Assembly (NCBI GenBank): GCA_015229005.1
Contig: JADGCL010000015.1
Location: 1-51,421, forward strand
DNA length: 51,421 nt
Reading direction: 5' to 3'
DNA from: Magnetococcales bacterium
GTDB taxonomy: Bacteria; Pseudomonadota; Magnetococcia; Magnetococcales; JADGCL01
The translations under genes and the position numbers were made by a program. The notes under the pieces were generated by a model. It did not search any database. It saw only the letters and a list, made by a program, of their open reading frames with translations, and had not been told where the DNA came from. This document shows, in pieces, positions 42,501-49,992 of the stretch; the first letter of the stretch is position 1; each line of letters opens with the position of its first letter.

Positions 42501-44243
42501 TCAGAGAGGCGGCGGAGTAACGCTCCTGGCCTCGAAGAGGGAGATCCCCTGGCGGGATTCGAGCAAACGCCAGTCGGGCGGGGGATGGGTGACGAACGCC
42601 GGGATGGCATAGCCGTAGGTACCCCGACTCGATTTCAGTCTCCCCGCATGGACAAAATAGAGAAGCCGCCGATTTTCAGCAACGACCGCAGCCTCGGCCT
42701 CGCCCCAGGAGAGCAGACGGAGTGAGGTCGGCGTGCGGAGTCCAAGGTAGAAGGAGATGACCTTGGCCGAACGGGAATCCGTCAGGACGAGGGTGGGGCC
42801 GGACGGGTTCGCCAGATGTTTCTGCACGAGTTCTCTTTCGTCCCTCTGGAGCGCCGTTTCGCCGAGCTCACCCCGATGGATTCCCACCGAGGGGATCAGC
42901 AGGTCCGTTACCACGACCAGGGCAACGAAGGCGACCGGGAGGAGGGTTCGCTTCCAGGGAAGCTCCGGCAACCAGCTCCGTGCCAGGGCCAGGGTCACCA
43001 GGGGGATTCCGGTCAGGAGGATGCCCAGTTTTTCATTGAGGAGGAACCTTTGGACAGGGACCATCGCCACGAAGAGGAGCGCCATGGCCCAGAGGAGGCG
43101 CCTGCCGTCGGCTGCGGGGGATTCGACCAGACTCGCGAGGGTTACGCCGGCGAGGAGACAGAGAACCGGGGTGATGGGCAGCAGGTAGTAATCGTAGAGG
43201 CCGAATGGCGAGTAGTAGCGGGTCGAATAGCTCCCGAACCAGAGAGAGAGAATGACCGACCAGGAGAAGAATGCCCAGAAACGAACTGAGTCCGGCAGGG
43301 GAGCGATGGCCTTGAACGGTCGGACCAGGGCCGGCAGGGCCAGGAGCATGGGGAGGATGACTGCCGGTGAGGCCAGGAACATCCGGACGGGTTCGTAGGT
43401 CAGGCGGGTGATATAGGCGCTGAGGGGTTTATTGACGTAATAATCCTGTAACTGTCTGATGCTGAGATGATTTTTTGGGTCCAAGAGTTCGTTGACACCG
43501 GTGAAGCGATAGAAAAAATTGCCAGTATAAATATAATATGTCCCAAAATAAACGATGGCGAGGATGGTTCCTGTGATTGAAATCGTGAACCACAGGCGCC
43601 CGTTTTGTCTATGGACGAGATCGAATAACAGAAGACCGACAAGGAACGGCCCGGCCCACAGCGCCGAACACTTGCTGATGAAGGCGAACGTGAAGAGAAA
43701 GGCGAAGAGAATCGCCAGGCTGAGCTGGTGCCGGGGATTGCGGGTCTCGCGACCGAAATAGAGGGCGGCGGCGCTGGTGAAGCTGAACAGGGAGAGCGGT
43801 CCGTCGGTCATGAGGTGCAGGGAATAGGTGAGATGGAGCGGGTTGGTGGCGAGGAGGAGGGCGGCCAGAAAGCCTGCAAGGCGCCCGAAGATGCGAGAGC
43901 CGACCAGAAAAACGGCGGCCACCAGGAGCAATGAACAGACCAGGGGCCAAAGGGAGGTGGTGTAGAGGTTGACGCCGAACATCCTGAAAATCAGGGCGGG
44001 AACAATGGTGGCGCCGAAGCGGTTGTAATGCAGGTGGGGATTGGGCTGGTAGGTGCCATTGGCGATCGAATCGGCGATCAGGGTGTAGGCCAGATCGTCA
44101 CTGCCATAGAACAGGGGACCTGCCCAGAAGTAGAGACCCAGATGGATTCCGAGGAGTCCTGCGAGGAGCCAGTGGGGTTTGTCACGGATTGCGGTGAAAA
44201 ATCCCGTGGCAGCGGCAGGCAGGGGGGGCTTCACGGAGATCAT
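42501..44243 (-). CDS. GT39/ArnT-like membrane glycosyltransferase
   Basis: 580 residues from ATG 44243, with GAGGG about 10 bases upstream. Roughly 11-13 membrane helices are seen, and the first periplasmic loop carries the acidic pair in 'LFYGSDDLAYTLIADSI' (D49-D50), where ArnT/PMT enzymes have their catalytic Asp/Glu. 'ATNPLHLTYSLHLMTDGPLS' is a second typical loop. A soluble periplasmic C-terminal region of about 150 residues follows. Such enzymes transfer a sugar from a polyprenyl-phosphate carrier, which the GT2 enzyme at the other end of the cluster may make. The stretch 43430-43620 is clearly AT-richer than its surroundings (ATAAATATAATATG), suggesting acquired DNA. Acceptor unknown. 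Confidence 0.85.
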   Translation of the reverse strand: MISVKPPLPAAATGFFTAIRDKPHWLLAGLLGIHLGLYFWAGPLFYGSDDLAYTLIADSIANGTYQPNPHLHYNRFGATIVPALIFRMFGVNLYTTSLWPLVCSLLLVAAVFLVGSRIFGRLAGFLAALLLATNPLHLTYSLHLMTDGPLSLFSFTSAAALYFGRETRNPRHQLSLAILFAFLFTFAFISKCSALWAGPFLVGLLLFDLVHRQNGRLWFTISITGTILAIVYFGTYYIYTGNFFYRFTGVNELLDPKNHLSIRQLQDYYVNKPLSAYITRLTYEPVRMFLASPAVILPMLLALPALVRPFKAIAPLPDSVRFWAFFSWSVILSLWFGSYSTRYYSPFGLYDYYLLPITPVLCLLAGVTLASLVESPAADGRRLLWAMALLFVAMVPVQRFLLNEKLGILLTGIPLVTLALARSWLPELPWKRTLLPVAFVALVVVTDLLIPSVGIHRGELGETALQRDERELVQKHLANPSGPTLVLTDSRSAKVISFYLGLRTPTSLRLLSWGEAEAAVVAENRRLLYFVHAGRLKSSRGTYGYAIPAFVTHPPPDWRLLESRQGISLFEARSVTPPPL

Positions 44244-44283
44244 GTCCAAGGGACCCTCTCGGAGTATCGGCTTCGAACTGATA

Positions 44284-45000
44284 TCAAACCGGCATGCGGA
44301 TTCCGTAGCCCAGATAGTTGACGCTGGCATCGCGGGAGAGGACCCAGGCGTCGTGGAGCGGACGGTAGCTCATGCCGCGGAGATCCCGGAGGCTGATGCC
44401 GACGTGGGCCAGGTGTCCGGTCAGTTCCGAAGGACGGATGAAGCGATCGTGGGCATGGGTTCCGCGCGGGAGCCAACGCAGCAGGTATTCGGCGCCGACG
44501 ATGGCGAAGAGCCAGGACTTGACGGTCCGGTTCAGGGTTGCGAAGAACAGCCATCCTCCCGGTCGCAGGAGATCCCGGCAGTCGCCCAGGAAGGCAGGCA
44601 CGTCGGGGATGTGTTCCAGAACCTCCATGACGGTCACGGCGTCGAACCCTTGGGGTTGCTCCTTCGCCAATTCTCTGGCGGATTGAAGCCGGTAGTCGAC
44701 CGTCGAGCCACTCTCCTCCTGATGTTTCTTTGCGGCGCCGATGATTTCGACCGAACGGTCGATGGCGGTGACCTCCAGCCCAGACTCTCCCAGGGCCTCG
44801 GCGAGAATTCCACCGCCGCAACCGACGTCGACCAGACGTCGGGGGGGGCTCCCCGGCGCCGGTGAGCCCAGACATTCGAGGATGTAGCCGACCCTGAGGG
44901 GATTGATTCGATGCAGGGGTTTGAAACGCCCTTCGGGGTCCCACCATTCGTGGGCGAGGGTGGCAAATTTGGCGATTTCCGCCGGATCCTCGGTGGTCAT
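44284..45000 (-). CDS. ubiG: Ubiquinone biosynthesis O-methyltransferase UbiG
   Basis: 238 residues from ATG 45000. Class I SAM methyltransferase with 'LVDVGCGGGILAEAL' (56-70), then 'VTAIDRSVEIIGAAKKH' and 'VTVMEVLEHIPDVPAFL'. UbiG-specific features are the N-terminal 'EIAKFATLAHEWWDPEGRFK' and 'LHRINPLRVGYI', and 'RGTHAHDRFIRPSEL' near the end. It carries out both O-methylations in ubiquinone synthesis, on the membrane face. The presence of ubiquinone chemistry matters for rquA downstream, which uses ubiquinone as substrate. It is the first gene of the minus-strand sugar cluster, though its role is unrelated. Confidence 0.95.
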   Translation of the reverse strand: MTTEDPAEIAKFATLAHEWWDPEGRFKPLHRINPLRVGYILECLGSPAPGSPPRRLVDVGCGGGILAEALGESGLEVTAIDRSVEIIGAAKKHQEESGSTVDYRLQSARELAKEQPQGFDAVTVMEVLEHIPDVPAFLGDCRDLLRPGGWLFFATLNRTVKSWLFAIVGAEYLLRWLPRGTHAHDRFIRPSELTGHLAHVGISLRDLRGMSYRPLHDAWVLSRDASVNYLGYGIRMPV

Positions 45001-45247
45001 GGTGTTCTCCGGGGGGCAAGCAAGGCGACGATACCGGAAAACTCCCGGAAAAGCGGAACGTTGGAGGTCGATGGTCCAAACGTTGCATTTGCCGCACGGG
45101 ATTCCCGGATCAGCACTTCCGCGAGGGGCAGGGCCAGCCTGAGAGCAGGGCCTTCCCGGCAGGCGAAGCGCAAAAAGTGGTTGATGCTATCACGGGAGAA
45201 GCTGGAAGTGACAGGTTCCTGATGCAGACCGCAGGGGGTGATAGGGT

Positions 45248-46531
45248 ATGGAACGACGCCATCTTCTCAAAGCGCTGGCCATCTCCGCCGGGGGGTTGCT
45301 CTTGCCTCGTGGATCGGCATGGGCGGCGATTCCGGCCAAGATCACCGACGTTCGGCTGTGGACCGCTCCGGACCACACCCGGGTGGTGTTCGACATGGAC
45401 AGGTCGGTGGATCACCGACTTTTCACCCTGAAGGCCCCGGACAGGGTGGTCCTGGACATTCCCCAGGCGACGCTTTCCCGCGGGGTTGGTGAGGGAAAAT
45501 TGACGGACGCCCTGGTTCGGGGCTTTCGCGTTGGCAATCCCCAGCCAGGCACCGTGCGGGCGGTCTTCGAGACTCAGGGGGGGGTGAAGCCCCGGGCCTT
45601 TTTCCTTGGGGCCAATAGCGACAAGACCCATCGGCTGGTGGTGGATTTCTACACTTCGGCGGAGGCCCGTCAGGCCGATGCCCAGAAAGGGCGGCAGGCG
45701 GAGATTCCCGAGCGGGCCTCCGCTCCCAAGGCGCGGGACGTGGCGAAGGCCGGGAAGGAGCCGGTCAAGGAGCCGGTCAAGGGGCCGGTTCAGGTCCAGA
45801 ACCGGCGTGGCGGGCAGCGGCGGGGCAGGGATGCCGTGGTCGTGATCGACGCCGGTCATGGCGGCGAGGATCCGGGGGCGATCGGTCCCAATGGTACCCG
45901 GGAAAAGGACATCACCCTCTCCGTCGCCAAAAAGCTGGCGGCCAAGATCGATGCCACTCCGGGGCTCACGGCCCGTTTGACCCGCACCGGCGACTACTAC
46001 GTTTCCCTGCGCAAACGTGTCACCCTGGCCCGCTCGTTTCGTCCGGATCTCTTCATCAGTCTCCATGCCGATGCCTTCCGCGATCGTTCGGCGCGTGGGG
46101 CCTCGGTTTATTGCCTTTCGGAGCGTGGCAAACCGGCCCCGGATCGGGCCATTCGGGCGCTGGTCCGCCGGGAGAACAGCGCCGATCTGCTTGGTGGGGT
46201 GGATCTCGATGATGTCAACGATCCCGAGGTTCGCGGCATCCTGATGGATCTGTCGCAGCGGGATTCGATCAACCGCGGTCTGGTCTTGGGGTGGGACCTC
46301 CTTTCGTCTCTCAAGAGTGTTCCCAATGTGCGCCTTCACCGACGCAGCGTCAAACAGGCCGGGTTTGCGGTTCTCAAGGCCCCGGATGTGCCTTCGGTGT
46401 TGGTGGAGTTGGCCTTCCTCACCAACCGTGAGGAGGAGATCCGTCTCCGCGACACTCGGCACCAGGAGCATCTGGCGGGGGCGCTGCTCATGGGTACGAG
46501 CCGTTACGTTCGCTCGGCCAACCTGGCCTGA
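45248..46531 (+). CDS. amiC: N-acetylmuramoyl-L-alanine amidase, AmiC-like (AMIN + Amidase_3)
   Basis: 427 residues from ATG 45248, with GCAGGGGG about 12 bases upstream. The N-terminus 'MERRHLLKALAISAGGLLL' is a twin-arginine signal, as in E. coli AmiA/AmiC. The AMIN domain (about 30-135) targets peptidoglycan at the division site. A Lys/Pro/Gln-rich linker includes a short duplicated EPVKEPVKGPV stretch. The Amidase_3 domain starts at 'VVVIDAGHGGEDPGAIG' with zinc ligand His204. 'REKDITLSVA' carries the second ligand Glu, 'FISLHADAF' the third ligand His, and 'VLVELAFLTN' the catalytic Glu. It cleaves stem peptides to separate daughter cells; an EnvC/NlpD-type activator is expected elsewhere. 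Confidence 0.95.
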   Translation: MERRHLLKALAISAGGLLLPRGSAWAAIPAKITDVRLWTAPDHTRVVFDMDRSVDHRLFTLKAPDRVVLDIPQATLSRGVGEGKLTDALVRGFRVGNPQPGTVRAVFETQGGVKPRAFFLGANSDKTHRLVVDFYTSAEARQADAQKGRQAEIPERASAPKARDVAKAGKEPVKEPVKGPVQVQNRRGGQRRGRDAVVVIDAGHGGEDPGAIGPNGTREKDITLSVAKKLAAKIDATPGLTARLTRTGDYYVSLRKRVTLARSFRPDLFISLHADAFRDRSARGASVYCLSERGKPAPDRAIRALVRRENSADLLGGVDLDDVNDPEVRGILMDLSQRDSINRGLVLGWDLLSSLKSVPNVRLHRRSVKQAGFAVLKAPDVPSVLVELAFLTNREEEIRLRDTRHQEHLAGALLMGTSRYVRSANLA

Positions 46532-46566
46532 CACAAGTTCTGCCCCCCGGCCAGACGCGGGCCGCG

Positions 46567-46658
46567 ACCCTGGTCTGGCGCAGGTCTCGACTCCGAACCG
46601 ACGCGGGTTTTGGCCCTGGTTTGGTGCGAGTCTCGCCCCGTCCTGGCGCGGGTTTCAG
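46567..46658. repeat. Imperfect ~46-bp direct duplication between amiC and cobA
   Basis: Two diverged copies, about 46567-46611 and 46613-46658, share CCCTGGT.TGG.GC, AGTCTCG/GGTCTCG and GCGGGTTT at a step of about 46 bases. They lie in the 169-base gap between convergent amiC and cobA. No clean terminator hairpin is seen there. Probably a decayed tandem duplication. Confidence 0.4.
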
Positions 46659-46700
46659 TCTGCGGTGGTGGTGACCGGGTGCGGGGCGGTCCTGCCGTTG

Positions 46701-47525
46701 TCAGTGCGATGGCGGCGGGATGAGAGTTTCGTCGGCAAACCAGGCCAACTCCTGGCGGAAGGGCACGACCCCGCCGACGACAACGATGGCCGGGGCCTGG
46801 AGGTCCAGGGCCGCGACATCGGCGGCGACCCGCTCCAGGGTGGTGACGAGGGTCTGCTGGCGCGGGGTTGTCGCCCAGCGGATGACCGCGACCGGGGTTT
46901 CGGGATCGCGACCGGCGGCGATCAAGCGCCGCACCAGGGGATCCAAGCTCTTGATGGCCATGTAGAGGACGATGACCGGAAAACTCCTTGCCACCCCTTC
47001 CCAATCGACCCGGGTGTCATTTCCGGGGGTGGCTGAGGCGGTGTTCTCGGCCTTTTCGTGGCCGGTGATGAAGGCCACGTTCGCGTTCACCCCCCGGTGG
47101 GTGATGGGGATGCCGGCATAGGCCGGGCCGGCGACCCCGGCCGTCAGACCGGGGATGACCCGGAACGGGATCTTTTCCCGGGCCAGGTGTTGTGCCTCTT
47201 CGCCGCCGCGACCGAAGACGAAGGGGTCTCCCCCTTTGAGACGAAGTACCCGCTTTCCCTCCCTGGCCAGATTCACCAGGGTGAGGCTGATGTCGCCCTG
47301 ACTGGTCGAGGGACTGCCGCCGCGCTTGCCGGCGAAGACCAGTTCGCAATCCCTGGGGATCAACGCCAGAATCTCTTCCGAGACCAGCGCATCGTGGACC
47401 ACCACATCGGCCTGTCGGATGGCTCTTTCGGCGGCCACGGTCAGGAGATCGGGGTCGCCCGGGCCTGCTCCGGCGAGGATGACGGTACCAGGGGGAAACC
47501 AGGGGTGGGGGGGGGAGGCGGCCAT
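46701..47525 (-). CDS. cobA: Uroporphyrinogen-III C-methyltransferase (SUMT)
   Basis: 274 residues from ATG 47525. SUMT signatures in order: 'VILAGAGPGDPDLLTVAAER' (15-34), 'VVHDALVS', 'LVFAGKRGG', 'VLRLKGGDPFVFGRGGEE', 'VIPGLTAGVAGPAYAGIP' and 'FITGHEK'. It adds two methyl groups from SAM at C2 and C7 of uroporphyrinogen III to give precorrin-2, the branch point to siroheme and cobalamin. It is the single-domain CobA form, without the CysG oxidase-chelatase part. A siroheme product would serve sulfite or nitrite reductases; cobalamin could serve the B12-type radical SAM protein in this window. 17 bases separate it from the deacylase gene. Confidence 0.95.
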   Translation of the reverse strand: MAASPPHPWFPPGTVILAGAGPGDPDLLTVAAERAIRQADVVVHDALVSEEILALIPRDCELVFAGKRGGSPSTSQGDISLTLVNLAREGKRVLRLKGGDPFVFGRGGEEAQHLAREKIPFRVIPGLTAGVAGPAYAGIPITHRGVNANVAFITGHEKAENTASATPGNDTRVDWEGVARSFPVIVLYMAIKSLDPLVRRLIAAGRDPETPVAVIRWATTPRQQTLVTTLERVAADVAALDLQAPAIVVVGGVVPFRQELAWFADETLIPPPSH

Positions 47526-47542
47526 GGTCCGGGTCTGATCCT

Positions 47543-48502
47543 TCAGGGGGTGACCGGGACTCTGACGAACGCCTCGACCACCTCGCTCCAGCCGTGGCCG
47601 ATATTCGTGACGTTGTAGCCACCGCCGCCGACGCCGACGATGCGCCCGTGTCCCAGCTCTTCGGCCAGCAGGGTCAGACGCTCGGCGGCGTGACCGTGGG
47701 CCTTGGCGGTGAATCCGAGATGCGTGATGGGGTCGCCGGCGATGGAGTCGGCCCCGACCTGCAGGAAGATGAACTCCGGTTCGGTGGCGCGGATGAACTT
47801 TTCGACCGCCTCCCAGGCCTGCAGAAAATCCTCCTGGTTGGCCCCCGGCATCATCGGAATGTTCAGCTTCGTCCCTTGGGCCTCTCCCTCCCCCGTTTCC
47901 CGCGAGTGACCGGTGCCCGGATAGAGAAAGCGGCCATCCTCGTGGATATCGGCGATGAAGACCTCGGGGTCGGACTCGAAGGCATAGAAGACGCCGTCGC
48001 CGTGGTGGGCGTCGATGTCGACGTAGGCGATCCGTTCGAGCCCCCAGTCACGCCGCAGCACGCCGATGGCGACGCCGACGTCGTTGAAGACGCAGAAACC
48101 GCCGGCCCGCTCCGGGCGGGCGTGATGCAGCCCGGCGATCGGAACGAAGACCCGCCGGCAGAGTTTCTTCATGATCGCCTCGGTGCCGTCGACGGTGGAG
48201 CCGACGACGTGGGAGGCCGCTTCGTAGACTCCTTTGAAGGCCGGGGTATCGCCGTAGTCGAGGAGCCCTTCGCCGGTCCTGGATTGACGGATCACCTGGG
48301 CGACGTATTCCGGGGTGTGGAACAGTTCGATCACCTCTCGGGTGGCGGCCACGGGCTTGCCGATTTCGACCTGGCGGTCGAGTCCCCGCCGTCTGGCCTC
48401 GTTCCAGAAGGCATCCATGCGGTGCGGGCCGAAGGGATGGCCGTTGCCGAAGCCGTAGTCGGCGATTTCACGACCGACGTAAACGCGAACCGTTGCACTC
48501 AT
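47543..48502 (-). CDS. Histone deacetylase-family zinc deacylase (AcuC/AphA type)
   Basis: 319 residues from ATG 48502. Arginase/deacetylase fold with the complete active site: His pair H126-H127 in 'AGLHHARPERAGGFCVFND', zinc ligands D164 and H166 in 'YVDIDAHHGDGVFYAF', D252 in 'LQVGADSIAGDP' and the transition-state Tyr Y296 in 'VGGGGYNV'. Bacterial members remove acetyl groups from acetyl-CoA synthetase (AcuC), polyamines or other amines; the sequence does not show which. It sits between cobA and rquA on the same strand, 17 bases from cobA and 79 bases after rquA. No acetyltransferase or acs gene is adjacent, so an AcuC role is unsupported by context. Confidence 0.9.
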   Translation of the reverse strand: MSATVRVYVGREIADYGFGNGHPFGPHRMDAFWNEARRRGLDRQVEIGKPVAATREVIELFHTPEYVAQVIRQSRTGEGLLDYGDTPAFKGVYEAASHVVGSTVDGTEAIMKKLCRRVFVPIAGLHHARPERAGGFCVFNDVGVAIGVLRRDWGLERIAYVDIDAHHGDGVFYAFESDPEVFIADIHEDGRFLYPGTGHSRETGEGEAQGTKLNIPMMPGANQEDFLQAWEAVEKFIRATEPEFIFLQVGADSIAGDPITHLGFTAKAHGHAAERLTLLAEELGHGRIVGVGGGGYNVTNIGHGWSEVVEAFVRVPVTP

Positions 48503-48581
48503 GGGGACTCCTCCCGAAGCCGAACTGGGATTGCCTCTCTTCCGGACGAGGCCGTCAAGGTCGAAGGATCAGGGGATATGG

Positions 48582-49478
48582 TCACCGGACCATGACCACC
48601 TTCTGGTAGAGGCCGCCGAAGTAGGTTTCCTTGCGGCAGTCCGAAGGTCGCCAGGGAGGGGGGACCCAGTCGACGATCTCCCGTTGCCACATGTCCAGGG
48701 CGAAGGGCTCCAGAGAGGCCAGAACGGGGATCATGACATAGCGGAACGGGTTGGTCAGGTAGGGCTGATGATAGTCGACGAAGATGACCCGTCCCTGGGG
48801 GCGGGTCACCCGCACGGCCTCGTGGACCGTTCGGGTGCGGGCCTCTTCGGGTTGTTCGTGGAGGAGGAAGAAGACCACGACGTTGTCGAAGGTGCCGTCG
48901 GCGAATTCGAGCCGGGTGGAGTCCTGGTGGTGCAGGAAGACCTGGGGGGAGGCGGCTCCCAGTTTGCGGCTCAGATTGGTCAGTTGCACCGGGGCCACAT
49001 CGACGACATCCAGCCTTCCGGTGGGGGCGATCCGGCTGGCCAGGATCGGAGTGAAATCCCCGTAGACGCAGGCCACCTGGAGGGTGCGTCCGCCGCACGA
49101 GGCATCGATCTCGGCGAGGGCGGCATCGCGCAGTTCGGCGAAGTTGCCCCAGAGGATGAGGTTGACGATCCACTGGCGCTCGAAGAACCGGACCCCCCTG
49201 GGGTGGAGGTAGGCCCACCAATAGGTCTCCTGGAGGTAGGCAGGCACTGGCAGGTCGGCCGTTACCTCGAAGCGGACTGCCTCCCCGGGTTCCTTTCTCT
49301 CTATCTCCTCCGGGGGTATCCCGGGTTGCGCGGCGATCGGGTGGCCCCCGACCGGGGCGGACGCGGCCCCGCTCTCCCTTCCGCCGGTCATCGACCGGAG
49401 AGTGGGGCTGGGATCATCGGCGACGGTGGGGTCTCCCGCCATTCTCCGCCGGTCTGGGTGAACATCGACTGGATCCAT
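48582..49478 (-). CDS. rquA: Rhodoquinone biosynthesis protein RquA
   Basis: 298 residues from ATG 49478 (GGAAAG 7 bases upstream). Starts at Met13 or Met30 are possible, and the first 70 Pro-rich residues are not part of the conserved core. The core has the RquA signatures 'LPVPAYLQETYWWAYLHPRG' (76-95), 'FFERQWIVNLILWGNFAELR' and 'DAALAEID'. The SAM-site loop 'LQVACVYGDF' (133-142) replaces the usual acidic-GxGxG motif of methyltransferases. 'VVFFLLHEQPEEART' and 'VIFVDYHQPYLTNPFRYV' follow. RquA is reported to turn ubiquinone into rhodoquinone by putting an amino group, drawn from SAM, in place of a methoxy group. Rhodoquinone lets fumarate serve as an electron sink without oxygen. UbiG, encoded 3.6 kb away, supplies part of the ubiquinone pathway. 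Confidence 0.88.
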   Translation of the reverse strand: MDPVDVHPDRRRMAGDPTVADDPSPTLRSMTGGRESGAASAPVGGHPIAAQPGIPPEEIERKEPGEAVRFEVTADLPVPAYLQETYWWAYLHPRGVRFFERQWIVNLILWGNFAELRDAALAEIDASCGGRTLQVACVYGDFTPILASRIAPTGRLDVVDVAPVQLTNLSRKLGAASPQVFLHHQDSTRLEFADGTFDNVVVFFLLHEQPEEARTRTVHEAVRVTRPQGRVIFVDYHQPYLTNPFRYVMIPVLASLEPFALDMWQREIVDWVPPPWRPSDCRKETYFGGLYQKVVMVR

Positions 49479-49992
49479 AGGATTCTTTCCGGAAAATCAA
49501 GAGGGGACAAGCTATCCAACCGGTGTGCAACTCACAAGAGGAAAACTGTCGCTGCTGCACAAATAGTTCCGTGAAAGGCCTCCCTGCCCATTTGGGACGC
49601 CCATTTTGGGCAATATCGGCGGGGGTTTTCCTGACCCTGCATTCGTGCCACCCTGAAATGTGTCGCTTTCGTGTGAGGGACTTCTTGCCGAGTTTCGGTC
49701 GAGTCGCCGCCGGTGTGGAGGCGACGGTCGACGTGGATCGGGCGGCGGTTGTCGATGGGACCGGTTGATCTTGTTTACGTGGTCGGTCACAATGAACGCC
49801 CCGGGGAGGCCGTTCTTTTTCCAATTCCCTCTCCCTTCATCGGGTTGTCCTTCCGGGCGGGGGCGCGGTCGCTTTCCGGGGGCGACCCGGCCTGGGTCTG
49901 GGGGGCTCCATTTCCCTTTCCCCGGGGAGGGCCTTCGGCGGTCGGGATGGGTTGGTCGTGATCCGGTGACTGAATCGAGAGGTTTTTGCGGC
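49479..49992. other. 514-base intergenic region between divergent rquA and the TolC-family gene
   Basis: No gene supported. The left part is less GC-rich (49490-49570) and is the likely rquA promoter region, though I cannot place -35/-10 boxes with confidence. Around 49587-49612 there is a doubled GCCCATTT(T)GGG motif that can form small stems. From 49795 on the sequence is G-rich with no feature I would defend other than the leader of the downstream gene. Short plus-strand frames here lack ribosome sites. Confidence 0.5.
49765..49793 (+). promoter_or_regulatory. Candidate sigma-70 promoter for the TolC-family gene
   Basis: TTGATC (49765-49770), 17 bases, CACAAT (49788-49793): 4 of 6 matches at each element with ideal spacing. 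It would give a leader of nearly 200 bases before ATG 49993. Weak by-eye prediction. Confidence 0.3.

Noticed and set aside
45110-46534. 474-codon minus-strand frame opposite amiC
   Set aside because: amiC has a full Tat signal, AMIN domain and catalytic residues; the opposite frame has none.
49523-49768. 81-residue Cys-rich small protein
   Set aside because: No ribosome site and no coherent domain; it lies in the divergent rquA/TolC promoter region.
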